Assembly: GCA_934635045.1 (NCBI GenBank)
Contig: CAKTZA010000022.1
Coordinates: forward strand, 1-49,026
Source: an uncultured Kiritimatiellota bacterium
GTDB lineage: Bacteria; Verrucomicrobiota; Kiritimatiellia; RFP12; UBA1067
Reading direction: 5' to 3'
Length of the DNA stretch: 49,026 nucleotides
Below the pieces are notes generated by a model. The model did no database searches and was not told the DNA's origin. It saw only the letters and a program-made list of their open reading frames with translations. Numbering within the stretch: position 1 is the stretch's first letter; each line of letters opens with the position of its first letter. Below are positions 35,872-45,472 of the stretch, piece by piece. The translations under genes were made by a program, and so were the position numbers.

Positions 35872-38073
35872 GTGTCGCAGGGGGAAAACAGGAAACTGCC
35901 GAACAGGGCAAAGCCGCTCGCCGTTGCGCGTCTCGATCGAACGCGAACGTCCCGACGGCCCCTGTGCGCCCTGTCCGCCCTCCTGCTCGGCGCGGCGGGC
36001 GCCGTCCATGCGGGCGAACCGCAACCCCTCCGGACCTGCCGCGCGCTGACCGACGTCATCCGCGCGGGACAGGTCGGCGTGCCCTTTGACGTGACGGCGC
36101 AGGTCAACGGCCTCAGTCCGATGGCGAACGCCCTCTCCCTGCAAGACGATTCGGGCGCGGTCTGCATCGACAGCATGATCCCGTCCCTGGCGCTTCCCCG
36201 GCGCTGGGAGCGCGTCCGCCTCACGGGGCGCACCGTCTCGGAAGACGGCGACGTCAAGGGCCGCGCCGAGCACCTGACCGTCCTCTCCGCCGAACCGCCG
36301 CCCGTCCCGGAGCCGACGACCATCCGCGAGCTGCTGCGGACGCGCCCCAACGGCAAGCTCGTCTCCCTCACGGCGACGGTCGTCGACGCCTTCGCCGACG
36401 AGATCGACCCGCGCATCCGCTTCCTCATCCTGAACGACGGCAACGACCACCTGTTCGCCGTCTACGACCCGAAGGAACCGACCCTTCGGGAACTGCTCGG
36501 CACCACCCTGCGGATTCGCGGCGTCAGCCATCCGGAGAACTACTCGACGCGCAAGCATTTCGGCCTTCAGATCTCGGTCTTCGCGCGGGACGACGTCGAG
36601 ATCGTCCGCCGCCAGCCCGACTTCCCCTTCTCCGCCCCGCTCCTCGGCGACTGCACCGGGATGCGTCCGCAGGACATCTCCGCGCTCGGCCGCCGCCGTC
36701 TGCGGGGGCACGTGCTGGCCGCCTGGAACCGCGACCGCTTCCTGCTCCGCGCATCCGACGGCCGGCTGGCCCTCGTCCGGCTTTCCGGCGGAAAGCTGCC
36801 GCGCAACGGCCGCGCCGTCGAAGTCGTCGGATTCCCCGAGACGGATCTCTACCAGGTGAACCTGACGCGCGCCGTCTGGCGACCGGCCGAACTCCCGCCG
36901 ACGGCCGAGACGGCCGCCGTCACCAACCTGGCGCTGCGCACGCTGACCCGGCAGGACGAGGCGACGCCATACTTCAACCCCAAGTTCCGCTTCCGCGCCA
37001 TTCGCCTGTCCGGACGCATCGACGGCGTGCGAAAGGACGACGAGGGGCGCGGCACGTTCGTCCTGCACGACGGCCGCGAACGGCTGACGGTCGACGCGAC
37101 GGCCCTGCCACAGGCCCTCGCGGCCCTTCAGGACGGCGATCTCGTCGAGGCGACGGGCGTCTGCGTCCTCGAAGCGGACGAATGGCGGCCCAACCTCGTC
37201 TTCCCGCACGTCAGCGGCCTGCGCCTCGTGCCGCGAAGCCCTGCCGACTTGCGCCGTCTCGCGCACGCGCCCTGGTGGACGCCCGTCCGCGTCCTTTCGA
37301 TTCTCGCCACGCTGTTCGCCCTGCTCGCGGCCGTCGGCGCCTGGAACGTCGGACTCAAGCGACTGGTCAGGAAGCGCGAACAGCAGCTCGCCCGCGAAGC
37401 CATCGCCCGCGCCGAATCCGAGTTCAAGGTCTGCGAGCGCACACGCCTCGCCGTCGAGCTGCATGACGCCCTGTCGCAGGCCCTGACGGGCGTCTCGATG
37501 GAGATCCGCGCGGCCGACAAGGGCCTCGCCACCTCGGCCACGAGCTGTCGCGGACATCTCGTGCGCGCCGAACGGACGATTGACGCCTGTCGTGGCGAAC
37601 TCAAGAATGTCCTCTGGGACCTTCGGAACGACGCGATGGACGAGGCGGACATGAACGAGGCCATCCGCCGCACGCTCGCGCCGCATCTCGGCGCGGCCGC
37701 GCTCACCGTGCGGTTCGCCGTGCCGCGCGAACGTTTCTCGGACAATACGGCGCACGCGCTCCTCTGCATCGTCCGCGAGCTGACCGTGAACGCCATCCGC
37801 CACGGACACGCCACCCACATCCGCATCGCCGGCGTCCTCGAGAACGGGCGCTTCCTCTGCTCCGTACGCGACGACGGATGCGGCTTCGACCCCGAAACGG
37901 CGCCCGGCATCGCCGAAGGCCATTTCGGCCTTCAGGGCATCCGCGAGCGCATCGACCGCTTCGGCGGCGATCTCGAAATCGCCAGCTCGCCGCAGGGCGG
38001 CGGCACGAAAGTCACCGTCACGCTGATACCCCCCCCCCCCCCCCCCCCCCGTCCTAAGGAATCCCCAACATGA
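35872..38073 (+). CDS. NarL-family sensor histidine kinase with large OB-like extracytoplasmic region
   Basis: A 733-residue kinase. An exported N-terminus (hydrophobic 31-47, ending AGAVHAGEP) is followed by about 420 periplasmic residues with repeating OB-like strand patterns (VSLTATVVDAFADE, FLILNDGNDHLFAV, LRGHVLAAWNRDRFLLRASD, RAIRLSGRIDGV, FVLHDGRERLTV). One membrane helix (470-492), then HisKA_3 with His531 in RLAVELHDALSQALTGVSME, and an ATPase domain (RELTVNAIRHGHATH, VRDDGCGFDPE, GHFGLQGIRERI). The gene ends in a C22 run encoding seven Pro, then a short tail whose TGA overlaps the regulator ATG. GTG 35872 is set by the -10 spacing. Signal unknown. Confidence 0.87.
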   Translation: MSQGENRKLPNRAKPLAVARLDRTRTSRRPLCALSALLLGAAGAVHAGEPQPLRTCRALTDVIRAGQVGVPFDVTAQVNGLSPMANALSLQDDSGAVCIDSMIPSLALPRRWERVRLTGRTVSEDGDVKGRAEHLTVLSAEPPPVPEPTTIRELLRTRPNGKLVSLTATVVDAFADEIDPRIRFLILNDGNDHLFAVYDPKEPTLRELLGTTLRIRGVSHPENYSTRKHFGLQISVFARDDVEIVRRQPDFPFSAPLLGDCTGMRPQDISALGRRRLRGHVLAAWNRDRFLLRASDGRLALVRLSGGKLPRNGRAVEVVGFPETDLYQVNLTRAVWRPAELPPTAETAAVTNLALRTLTRQDEATPYFNPKFRFRAIRLSGRIDGVRKDDEGRGTFVLHDGRERLTVDATALPQALAALQDGDLVEATGVCVLEADEWRPNLVFPHVSGLRLVPRSPADLRRLAHAPWWTPVRVLSILATLFALLAAVGAWNVGLKRLVRKREQQLAREAIARAESEFKVCERTRLAVELHDALSQALTGVSMEIRAADKGLATSATSCRGHLVRAERTIDACRGELKNVLWDLRNDAMDEADMNEAIRRTLAPHLGAAALTVRFAVPRERFSDNTAHALLCIVRELTVNAIRHGHATHIRIAGVLENGRFLCSVRDDGCGFDPETAPGIAEGHFGLQGIRERIDRFGGDLEIASSPQGGGTKVTVTLIPPPPPPPRPKESPT
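38029..38050. repeat. C22 homopolymer at the kinase/regulator junction
   Basis: Twenty-two C in a row, coding for Pro7 at the kinase C-terminus. With 22 C the kinase stops on the ATGA of the regulator; with 23 it stops at a TAA 13 nt before it; with 21 it runs about 11 codons into the regulator out of frame. Length may be miscalled by the assembly. Confidence 0.85.
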
Positions 38074-38690
38074 AACCCCTCCGCATCCTTCTCGCCGATG
38101 ACCATGCCGTCGTCCGCATCGGGCTCGCCTCTCTGCTGGAATCCGAAAAGGACATGACCGTCGTCGGACAGGCCAAGAACGGAGAGGAGGCCGTCCTCCT
38201 CGCCCGCAGGGAAAGGCCCGACATCGTCGTCATGGACCTGGTGATGCCCAAGATGGACGGCGCGGAGGCGACGGCGGCGCTTGCGCGCGAACGGCCGTCG
38301 GCCAAGGTCATCATCCTGACGTCCTATGGCGCGGCGGACGGCGTGGCGCACGCCCTCGACGCCGGTGCGGCCGGCGCCATCATGAAGACGGCCGACGACG
38401 CCGAACTCGTCTGCGCGATCCGCAAGGTCGCCGCCGGACAGCGCGTCATCTCGCCGGAGATCCGCCAGCTGCTCGACGAGCAGCCGCCGGTGCCGGAGCT
38501 GACGCCGCGCCAGAAGGAGATTCTCGCGTCCATTACGCGCGGGCTGACGAATCGGGACATCGCCCTCGAGCTCGGCATCCGCCACGACGGCGTCGACCGT
38601 CACGTCAACGCCATTCTCTCGAAGATCGGCGCGGCGAACCGCACCGAAGCCGTGGCCATCGCCCTGCGCAAGCAGCTGCTGAAGCTCTGA
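38070..38690 (+). CDS. NarL/FixJ-family response regulator
   Basis: A 206-residue regulator, partner of the upstream kinase. Receiver: LADDHAVVRIGL, Asp56 in VVMDLVMPKMDG, Thr in ILTSYG, Lys in IMKTADD. LuxR-type HTH (about 143-200): LTPRQKEILASITRGLTNRD then IALELGI. The recognition-helix region reads HDGVDRHVNAILSKIGAANR. TAAGGA lies 9 nt before the ATG, just after the C22 tract, so translation can start directly or be coupled to the kinase through ATGA. Targets are unknown; the neighbouring GH-A gene is convergent. Confidence 0.93.
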   Translation: MKPLRILLADDHAVVRIGLASLLESEKDMTVVGQAKNGEEAVLLARRERPDIVVMDLVMPKMDGAEATAALARERPSAKVIILTSYGAADGVAHALDAGAAGAIMKTADDAELVCAIRKVAAGQRVISPEIRQLLDEQPPVPELTPRQKEILASITRGLTNRDIALELGIRHDGVDRHVNAILSKIGAANRTEAVAIALRKQLLKL

Positions 38691-38777
38691 CGCACCCCCA
38701 TCGCCCCTGCCCACGTACTTTTTCAATCGACAGCCATTTTAGAGACCGTCCAAAATCGGCAACTATTTAGCTATCTT

Positions 38778-40805
38778 TCATTTAGTTGCCGCTCCCTGTC
38801 TAATCTCCTTCGTGAATGAGGGGACAACCGCAAACACGGCGGCTTCATTGGGTTCGAGACGGATGCGCGTCGCCGTCACGTCGCCACGCCAGACGGCACC
38901 CAGCGTACCCGAAACGCGAATCGGGCATTCGACCGCGCGCGGCTCGAAGTTGATCGCGACGACGACCGTCGAGCCGTCCGCCGCCGGATGCTCCGTGAGC
39001 CCCACGTACGGGCAGTCGCCCTTCTCGACGACGTGCTTCACGCCCGCGTATTTCGCCGCCTCGCGGAAGACGAGGTAGTAGGGCTGGATACGCTCGCCGG
39101 TGAGGACATCCGTGCGGGCAACGGCCTGACGGTCGAGCGGCGCGTTGCAGACAAGCATCTGGCCCTTGCCGAGACGGAAGCGCGTGAACGCCAGATCGCC
39201 GTTCGCCATCCGTCCGAGAACCTCGGCCCCGGCGGGCAGGAGGCGCACCGTCGTCGAATCCGAACAGGCGATCGGGCGGTCGGGGCAGGCGTCCAGCGTA
39301 AACGTGCAGTCACGCGGCGACCGCGTGCAGAAGTCGACCTCCACGCCCGCGTTTTCCTTCAGATGCGTGAGGCGCGACTCGCCGCAGTAGAGGACGAGCG
39401 CCGTCGCGCCGGCGGCGACCTTCGCGTAGAGCCGCTTCTGCGCGGGGTACGTGTAGTCCGAATCTGTCTCGCTCGAGCAGAGGACGTAGAAGTCCGCATC
39501 GGGAAGTTCCCGCTCCGCGCCCGCGAAGGTCGGGTTGAAGCCCGCCTGCCGCGCGAGGAGGTAGGCCCCGAAGCCGGGAATCCAGCCGTCCGCCTTCTCG
39601 GACACGACGATGACGGCGTCCGTCTTCGCCTTCGGCAGCTTTCGGAACGGCAGGGCGGCACGGAACTGCTGGAACGCCTGCATCTCCAGCATGACGGGCT
39701 TCGGCGAGAGATCCTGCCGGAGCATGCCGAGCTCGCGCTCGCACGGCGTGAGCGTGTAGGGCGGGAAGTCCAGCACCTCCTGGTCGGAGTTGCACCACCA
39801 GAGAAGGCCCTTGAGGTCGTTCGCCCACGCGCTGAACAGCGTCGCGCGCATCCCCGCCGCCGTGCGCGCATCGGACGTGGCGGACGTGCCGAGATTGCCG
39901 ATCTCCTCGACGAAGCACGGCTTGCCGCCGAGCGCGCGGTAAAGGACGGACTCCGCCGTCGGGTGCAGGATCGTGCGCATCGTGTTGAACGCCTCCTTGC
40001 CGCAGCCCGGCACGTAGAACGCATACGGGTGCGTGCAGAGGATGTCGCTGATCTCGCCGTTCTGGCGCACGTTTGCGGCGGCGTCCTCCCGCGTCGAGAG
40101 CCCGTGCATGCCCGAGACGATCGGGCGCGTCGGATCGACGGCGCGGATCGCCATCGCAAGATGATCCATCCAGTTGTAGAACGCGGCCTGGCCCGCCGCG
40201 CCCGCGCCCATGCAGTTGCACTCGTTGCCGTAGTCCCACGCGGCGATGGCCGGATGGTCCTTCAGCTTCGAGACGAAGTACCGCACGAACTTCGTCTGCC
40301 AGCGAATCGCCTCCGGGTCGGCGAGGACGTTCCGCTCCTCGAAGACCTCCGGGACGAACTGCCGCCCGCTCATCCAGCCCGTGACGAGGCCGACGATGAG
40401 CTTGACGTCGTTCCGTTCCGCGACGTCGCAGAGGAAGCGGAAGCGCGCGATCATCTCGTCATCGACGCCCGCCGGGTTCGGCAGCGGACGGTTGTCGCGG
40501 AACCTGAACGAGCGGTACTTGCCGCCCGCGAAGCAGTCGCCCGTCAGCGGCTGGAAGTCGCTCCAGAGCGGAAAGACCCGCATGACGCGCGTGCCGTGCT
40601 TCGCAAGCGCGGCGACCTCCTGCTCGACCGTCTCCGGCTCCCAGCGCGACCACATGTACATGCCGGCGTTCTTCGCCCAGTAGTTGCAGCCGACGAAGAA
40701 CTCGCCGTCCGTGAAGATGTCGCGCGTCGCGTCGTCCGGCGACGGCGCCGCCGATGCGCTGCCCGCAAGAAGGACTGCGGACATCGCCCCAAGGATCTTG
40801 TTCAT
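38778..40805 (-). CDS. secreted clan GH-A glycoside hydrolase (GH5-like)
   Basis: A 675-residue exported enzyme. Signal peptide residues 1-19. TIM barrel: FFVGCNYWAKNAGMYMWSRW, GTRVMRVFPLWSDF, then acid/base Glu195 in AAWDYGNECNCMG and nucleophile Glu300 or Glu301 in KPCFVEEIGNLG, the clan GH-A spacing. Residues about 400-560 resemble the class I amidotransferase-like trimerisation domain of GH42-type enzymes, and the end is a small beta domain. It may be a beta-mannosidase, galactosidase or glucosidase; I cannot decide. AAAGG precedes ATG 40805, with its own TGATACAAT promoter. It lies 75 nt after the operon of genes 40881-48870. Confidence 0.8.
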   Translation of the reverse strand: MNKILGAMSAVLLAGSASAAPSPDDATRDIFTDGEFFVGCNYWAKNAGMYMWSRWEPETVEQEVAALAKHGTRVMRVFPLWSDFQPLTGDCFAGGKYRSFRFRDNRPLPNPAGVDDEMIARFRFLCDVAERNDVKLIVGLVTGWMSGRQFVPEVFEERNVLADPEAIRWQTKFVRYFVSKLKDHPAIAAWDYGNECNCMGAGAAGQAAFYNWMDHLAMAIRAVDPTRPIVSGMHGLSTREDAAANVRQNGEISDILCTHPYAFYVPGCGKEAFNTMRTILHPTAESVLYRALGGKPCFVEEIGNLGTSATSDARTAAGMRATLFSAWANDLKGLLWWCNSDQEVLDFPPYTLTPCERELGMLRQDLSPKPVMLEMQAFQQFRAALPFRKLPKAKTDAVIVVSEKADGWIPGFGAYLLARQAGFNPTFAGAERELPDADFYVLCSSETDSDYTYPAQKRLYAKVAAGATALVLYCGESRLTHLKENAGVEVDFCTRSPRDCTFTLDACPDRPIACSDSTTVRLLPAGAEVLGRMANGDLAFTRFRLGKGQMLVCNAPLDRQAVARTDVLTGERIQPYYLVFREAAKYAGVKHVVEKGDCPYVGLTEHPAADGSTVVVAINFEPRAVECPIRVSGTLGAVWRGDVTATRIRLEPNEAAVFAVVPSFTKEIRQGAATK

Positions 40806-40843
40806 GCGTGAGGACCTTTCTGTCATTTCCATTATGGTCACGT

Positions 40844-40852
40844 ATTGTATCA
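40844..40852 (-). promoter_or_regulatory. TGATACAAT promoter of the GH-A gene
   Basis: TGATACAAT with a possible -35 TTGCAG 17 nt upstream of the hexamer. Leader of about 32 nt with AAAGG. Confidence 0.6.
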
Positions 40853-40880
40853 GACGATTCCGATTCCTGCAAGGCCCTGC

Positions 40881-42836
40881 TTAATCAGCCTTCCAAGGGG
40901 ATTCCTGAACGCCTCGCGGCACCGTGACCTCGAAGACGGCGACCTCGCCCGCGCCAACCGTCCAGGACAAGGCGTCGTCCGAGACGCAGACCTCCCGCTC
41001 CGAGACAATCTCGCGCACGGTCGCGCCGACCAGCTGCGCCGACGTCACACGAATGCGCGCCGCCGCAGACGGGTCAACCTGCTCGGCGGCATCGGCGAAC
41101 TTCGTCACGCCACGGTTGTTGAACACCCAGAGCCACCACCCCGACTCCGTCCGGTTCGCGCCATAGAGGCAGTCGCCCTCGACCCTGAACGGGAAATGCC
41201 GCGCCGCCAACCCCTCCAGCAGCCTCTCGGTCTCCGGGAAGCGCGTCTTTCCGCTGCGGAGATCGGCGACGGCGCGATGGCCATCCGCCGGACGCTTCAG
41301 CTCCTTCAGCCAGAGGACCTGTCCGCCCGTGCGCGCATATTCGTCCAGCACGCGCTCGAACGACCGGTCGGGGTAGTCGCCCGCGACGACCAGCGCGCGA
41401 TAGCCCCTGAACGTCGCCAGGAGCTGTTCGGGCGTGCGCGACGGGGCATCCGGGCAGATCACGTCGTACATCATCGCGTGCGGCGTATTGTGGAGGTTCG
41501 TCTCGACGCCCTTGCGCATCGCCGCGTCGCGCGCGAACCCCGGCACGAGCGAGAAGAAGATCGAATCCACAGTGTAGTCGCCGTCCGTATAGCCGTAGGC
41601 GAGATCCCACGTCTCCCACGGATAGCCGCCGAAGGAGTTGTAGCCCTGCGCAAGGGGCAGGCAGAACGCCACGGGCGTCCACGGCGTGCCGCGCGCGGGA
41701 TGTCGGCGCGTGAAGTCGTGGAAGGAGATGTAGTCCTTCGCGCGCGGCGACAGCTCCGTCCGCCCCGTCTGCGCGTCCCACGTCAGGAACTGGCTGCTCC
41801 ACTGCTCGACCTCCGTGAAGTTCGCCCCGTTCAGGTAGGCATAGAAGAGGCCGCGGCGGACAAGCGACGAGGACTGCCCGAACGCCGGGCCCCAGTGGCT
41901 GCCGCCCCGATCCGCCGCATCCGCCGGGTAGACGCAGTCCGAGTCGATGATGTGCCGCCCGTCCTTCGTGTAGCCGTGCATGTAGTCGGCCTGGTACCAC
42001 AGCCACGGGATCCCGAACTGGCGCGCCGCGCCGCGCGCGAACATCGGCGCGTAGTTCCAGCGGTACTCCATGTCGCCGCGCGTCGTGTTCGTCTGCTCGA
42101 CGGACAGCAGGGACGCCCCGCAGTCCGCGCCGAGATGTCCGCTCAGGATGTGCGAGAACCCGACGCACATCGTGCCGCCGTAGCTGATCTTCCGACGCCA
42201 GTCGTAGTACTGACGCATCTTCGCGACACGCGCATAGCGGTCCTTCGGCGGTGCCTCGCCGAGCAGCGCGCGGATCTCCCGGCGCCGCGTCTCGTCCGCA
42301 ATCTTCCCGACGCGCGAATAGGCCAGCATGAAGTCGTTGTCCCATTCGCTCAGCATGCCGTCATGCATCAGATTCGGATGCGCACTCCGCCATGCCGCAT
42401 ACGCATCCCGGTCGAGGTCGACGCGACCGCCAAACGACAGGATGCCGCGCTTCGAGACGTGCGTGACGAAGAGCGGACGTTCCGGGTGCGGGTTGGCGGC
42501 AAGGATCTCGCGATCCGGATCGTCGGCCGCAAAATTGTCCGCCAGCGTCCGCCAGGCGGCCAGCCCGGTCTCCGCCGCCGGCGCGGAGGCGCGCGAGAAA
42601 TAGGCCGGCGCCGCCTCCGCAAACGCCGGGATGCGCAGGATTTCGGGATGGTCGAAGCGGACGCGGTTCGACCTGTACCACTGCCCCCAGTCGCCGTACT
42701 TGTAGAGCACCGGCCAGAAGTCGCGCCCCATGACCGTCAACGGACGGTGGGCGTCTGGCACGCGCCATTCGTCCGACACGTTCGCGGAAACCCGCGCGCA
42801 CGACAGGAGCAGGCCGACAAGGAACAACCGCTTCAT
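40881..42836 (-). CDS. secreted protein of unknown family, possible glycosidase
   Basis: A 651-residue exported protein. Signal peptide residues 1-18 (MKRLFLVGLLLSCARVSA). The mature part is rich in Trp and Tyr. Segments such as PLFVTHVSKRG, FGIPWLWYQADYMHG, GLFYAYLNGANFTEVEQW, and later ALVVAGDYPDRSFERVLDEY followed by a beta-rich end (GWWLWVFNNRGVT) suggest a TIM barrel, an amidotransferase-like domain and a beta domain, as in GH42-type enzymes. I cannot assign a family or catalytic residues. A strong purine-rich ribosome binding site (GGAGAAGAGG) precedes ATG 42836. It follows the beta-repeat protein by 16 nt, last in the regulator-led operon. Confidence 0.65.
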   Translation of the reverse strand: MKRLFLVGLLLSCARVSANVSDEWRVPDAHRPLTVMGRDFWPVLYKYGDWGQWYRSNRVRFDHPEILRIPAFAEAAPAYFSRASAPAAETGLAAWRTLADNFAADDPDREILAANPHPERPLFVTHVSKRGILSFGGRVDLDRDAYAAWRSAHPNLMHDGMLSEWDNDFMLAYSRVGKIADETRRREIRALLGEAPPKDRYARVAKMRQYYDWRRKISYGGTMCVGFSHILSGHLGADCGASLLSVEQTNTTRGDMEYRWNYAPMFARGAARQFGIPWLWYQADYMHGYTKDGRHIIDSDCVYPADAADRGGSHWGPAFGQSSSLVRRGLFYAYLNGANFTEVEQWSSQFLTWDAQTGRTELSPRAKDYISFHDFTRRHPARGTPWTPVAFCLPLAQGYNSFGGYPWETWDLAYGYTDGDYTVDSIFFSLVPGFARDAAMRKGVETNLHNTPHAMMYDVICPDAPSRTPEQLLATFRGYRALVVAGDYPDRSFERVLDEYARTGGQVLWLKELKRPADGHRAVADLRSGKTRFPETERLLEGLAARHFPFRVEGDCLYGANRTESGWWLWVFNNRGVTKFADAAEQVDPSAAARIRVTSAQLVGATVREIVSEREVCVSDDALSWTVGAGEVAVFEVTVPRGVQESPWKAD

Positions 42837-42852
42837 GCCTCTTCTCCTCTCC

Positions 42853-45471
42853 TCAGCGTATGATGAGAAGTCCACCGGGCGACGTGATGCGGATGCCGTC
42901 CGGACGCACGTCGACGAGCCGTCGCTTCGTGAGCCCCGGCAGCGAAACGCTCCAGTTCCGCAGGTTCGCCCACCCAGAAACGCCCGTGAAGTCGATCGGC
43001 ACGAAGCCGTCGCGCGGCACGTTCAGGAGGACGAGCGTCCCCTGTTCCGCAAGCGTCACGCCCGAAATCGTCCCGACGCCCGCCGCGCAGTCGACCGTCA
43101 GCGACACGAGTGGAAGGGAGGGGCCTTCGACGCGCAGCGTCGCGCCGCCCTTCACCGAGACGCCCGTCGCGTTCCCAAGCGCAAAGACCGCCTGGCCGTT
43201 TCCACTGGCGATAGGGAAGCCTCTGTCCTTGCGCGGCGAATAAAACGCCGTTTCATCGTTCGAGACCCAGTGCGCACCCGTCGTGCCGTAAGACAGACCG
43301 TTCGTCGCGAAAAGCTCGTCCCAGGAAAAACCATCCATGCTACCCTCCAACGCAAAGGACGTTGGCTGACGATTGTGCCAAGGGGCATCTTTCGCGGAAC
43401 GCGCGTAGTACAGATCGAACCGCACGACGGGAGGCGTCCCGTCCGGCAGACGCAGGACAATTGGCACCCATGACGTCGGATCACTCTCCTGTGGCGTCTT
43501 GGGGAAATTCTGGGTCAGGCCCCGCGCGGGCTGCCCAGAGAAGAGATTGCCGAGAGCCGTCAGTCCAGCAGAAGAGGTCTCAAGGCGGCTTTCCCATCCA
43601 TCGCGCCAGTAGCCGTACTCACCTGGCTGGATGGCGCGATAGTTCACGTTGCTTCCGAGCAGCGCCATTTCCAACGCATTGCCATCGGCGTCATACAAGG
43701 CCAACTCGCGGCAGTCCACGGAATGACGGTCGTAATCGGTTGGGGCTTCCGCTGCCGGATCGGCGAAGCCCGTCTCGCGGATGGTGAACCGATACCAGGA
43801 ATAGCGTGTCGGCGCACGCGCGACGAGCGTTCCGCCCTCGACCGTGACCGTGCCGGAGAAGTCCCGCGCGCCGTCAAGGTACCACGTGCCCGATCCGCGC
43901 TTGAGAATCGAGACGACCCCCGGCCCGTTCGTGATGCCGGCGGCGACGTTCTCGCCCATGTTGTCGCCGTCGAGGACGAGCGTCTTCTCGCCCGCGTCCG
44001 CCGCGGTAAAGCCGTTCAGCCGAATCGGGGCGGAGCCGACGGAGGTGTACACGCCGCCCTTCGTCCGAATGGCGAACAGGCGCGACGCACAGTATCCCGC
44101 CGATGACCCTGAATATTCCATCAGCCCGTCGGTGACGTCGCCGACGGCATTCGTCCCGCCCAGCAGATAGGCGTAAGGCACGCGAACGGCATCATTCGCC
44201 GTCCCCGAAACGGCCTCATACAGCGCAGTGGACAGCCCCAACGAGCAGATCTCGCCCGCCTCGGCGATGGAATCGAACCGCAGCGTCCCTTCCTCCACCG
44301 CGACAACGCCGGCATTCCGCCGCAATGCATTGTCCTTGAGCCGCCAGACGCCCGTCCCCTTCTTGACGAGGCGCAGGGCACCGCCGTCCTTCGACGCATA
44401 GAACGAATTGTCCAGGACGCTCTCGGATTCCGTGTTCGTGCCGGACAACGTCACCGCGCACAAGGAGCCTTCCTGTGCATTCGACCCCCAATGTCCCGTG
44501 AACGTCAAACCACCTGCCCCGGCATCAACCGTCGAGTCGGGGCCGAAATAGAAGATGCGATCCGTTGTCTCCCCTCTGCCCAAGTAGCGAATCGCACCCG
44601 TCTTGACGAAATTCAAGTCGGCATCGCCGAAGGCCGACGCCCCGCCGCGCATGCCGAACTGGCCAACGCCCATGTCCGCGCCGTTGTTCACGACGACCGT
44701 GACGGACTTGCTGTCGCTCGCGCCAACCAAGTCGAACCCCGACCAGGCGTAGAGGGCGAACGCCCCGCACAGCCGCCCCGAAAACGAGCTCCTCGCATCG
44801 CCGCTGCGCGCATAGACATCGAGGATTGGCCGCGACGCGCCGGCGCTGACGTTCGTCACGCAACCCGAACCGCCAAGCCCGCCCCACAGCGCCATGTGCC
44901 CGACCTGGACCGTGTGGAGCCACGCACCCGCATCGACGACCGCCCCGCGGCAATAGAGGGTCTTCTCGCTGTCCGGGAGGGTCGCGGGAAACGCCAGGGT
45001 TCCCTCGGTCACGTGATGCCAGCAGTAGTAGTCGGCGTACTGGACGCCGCCGTGCATCACGCGGCCGAGCGACTTGAGGTTCAGCTTGCCAGCCCCTTTC
45101 TTGAGGATTCGCCCCGTCTGCTTCTGCGCGGCCCAGACGCCATAACACGTCACGGGAACGGAGAGGTCCGCCTCGGCGTTTTCCGGGACGGCGACTTCCA
45201 GAACCGCGCCGTCCATCGGCGTGATGCGTCCAAGCGTGTTCACGAAAGCGATGTCCTTCGCGGCGAGCCGCGCCGTCATCCCTGCGGGGATCACGACCGT
45301 GTCGTCCGCCGACGGCGCGCCCCCTTCCGCATAGCTTTCGGACGATGCCCAGTCGAAGCCCACGCCCGAAACGGACTCCTTGAGGGTATAGGTCGCCGCA
45401 TCAAGCGCTCCTGCGCCGAGTCCTGCGGCACCGACGGCAACAACTGCCTGAGTCAAGATTCGGATGGTCAT
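42853..45471 (-). CDS. secreted beta-strand-repeat protein with C-terminal GLLIIR tail
   Basis: An 872-residue exported protein. Signal peptide residues 1-26. Three autotransporter-type beta-strand repeats are clear: RILKKGAGKLNLKS, LRLVKKGTGVWRLKDNALRR with VAVEEGTLRF, and SILKRGSGTWYLDGARDFSG with VTVEGGTLVAR. A discoidin-like region (WYRFTIRETGF; FALEGSMDGFSWDELF) follows at about 585-735. There is no autotransporter barrel. It ends ITSPGGLLIIR, matching the PGAVIIVR end of the protein at 13815-17438. Start ATG 45471 lies 1 nt after the stop of the TIM-barrel gene. Likely surface-exposed and glycan-binding (inference). Confidence 0.78.
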   Translation of the reverse strand: MTIRILTQAVVAVGAAGLGAGALDAATYTLKESVSGVGFDWASSESYAEGGAPSADDTVVIPAGMTARLAAKDIAFVNTLGRITPMDGAVLEVAVPENAEADLSVPVTCYGVWAAQKQTGRILKKGAGKLNLKSLGRVMHGGVQYADYYCWHHVTEGTLAFPATLPDSEKTLYCRGAVVDAGAWLHTVQVGHMALWGGLGGSGCVTNVSAGASRPILDVYARSGDARSSFSGRLCGAFALYAWSGFDLVGASDSKSVTVVVNNGADMGVGQFGMRGGASAFGDADLNFVKTGAIRYLGRGETTDRIFYFGPDSTVDAGAGGLTFTGHWGSNAQEGSLCAVTLSGTNTESESVLDNSFYASKDGGALRLVKKGTGVWRLKDNALRRNAGVVAVEEGTLRFDSIAEAGEICSLGLSTALYEAVSGTANDAVRVPYAYLLGGTNAVGDVTDGLMEYSGSSAGYCASRLFAIRTKGGVYTSVGSAPIRLNGFTAADAGEKTLVLDGDNMGENVAAGITNGPGVVSILKRGSGTWYLDGARDFSGTVTVEGGTLVARAPTRYSWYRFTIRETGFADPAAEAPTDYDRHSVDCRELALYDADGNALEMALLGSNVNYRAIQPGEYGYWRDGWESRLETSSAGLTALGNLFSGQPARGLTQNFPKTPQESDPTSWVPIVLRLPDGTPPVVRFDLYYARSAKDAPWHNRQPTSFALEGSMDGFSWDELFATNGLSYGTTGAHWVSNDETAFYSPRKDRGFPIASGNGQAVFALGNATGVSVKGGATLRVEGPSLPLVSLTVDCAAGVGTISGVTLAEQGTLVLLNVPRDGFVPIDFTGVSGWANLRNWSVSLPGLTKRRLVDVRPDGIRITSPGGLLIIR

Positions 45472-45472
45472 T

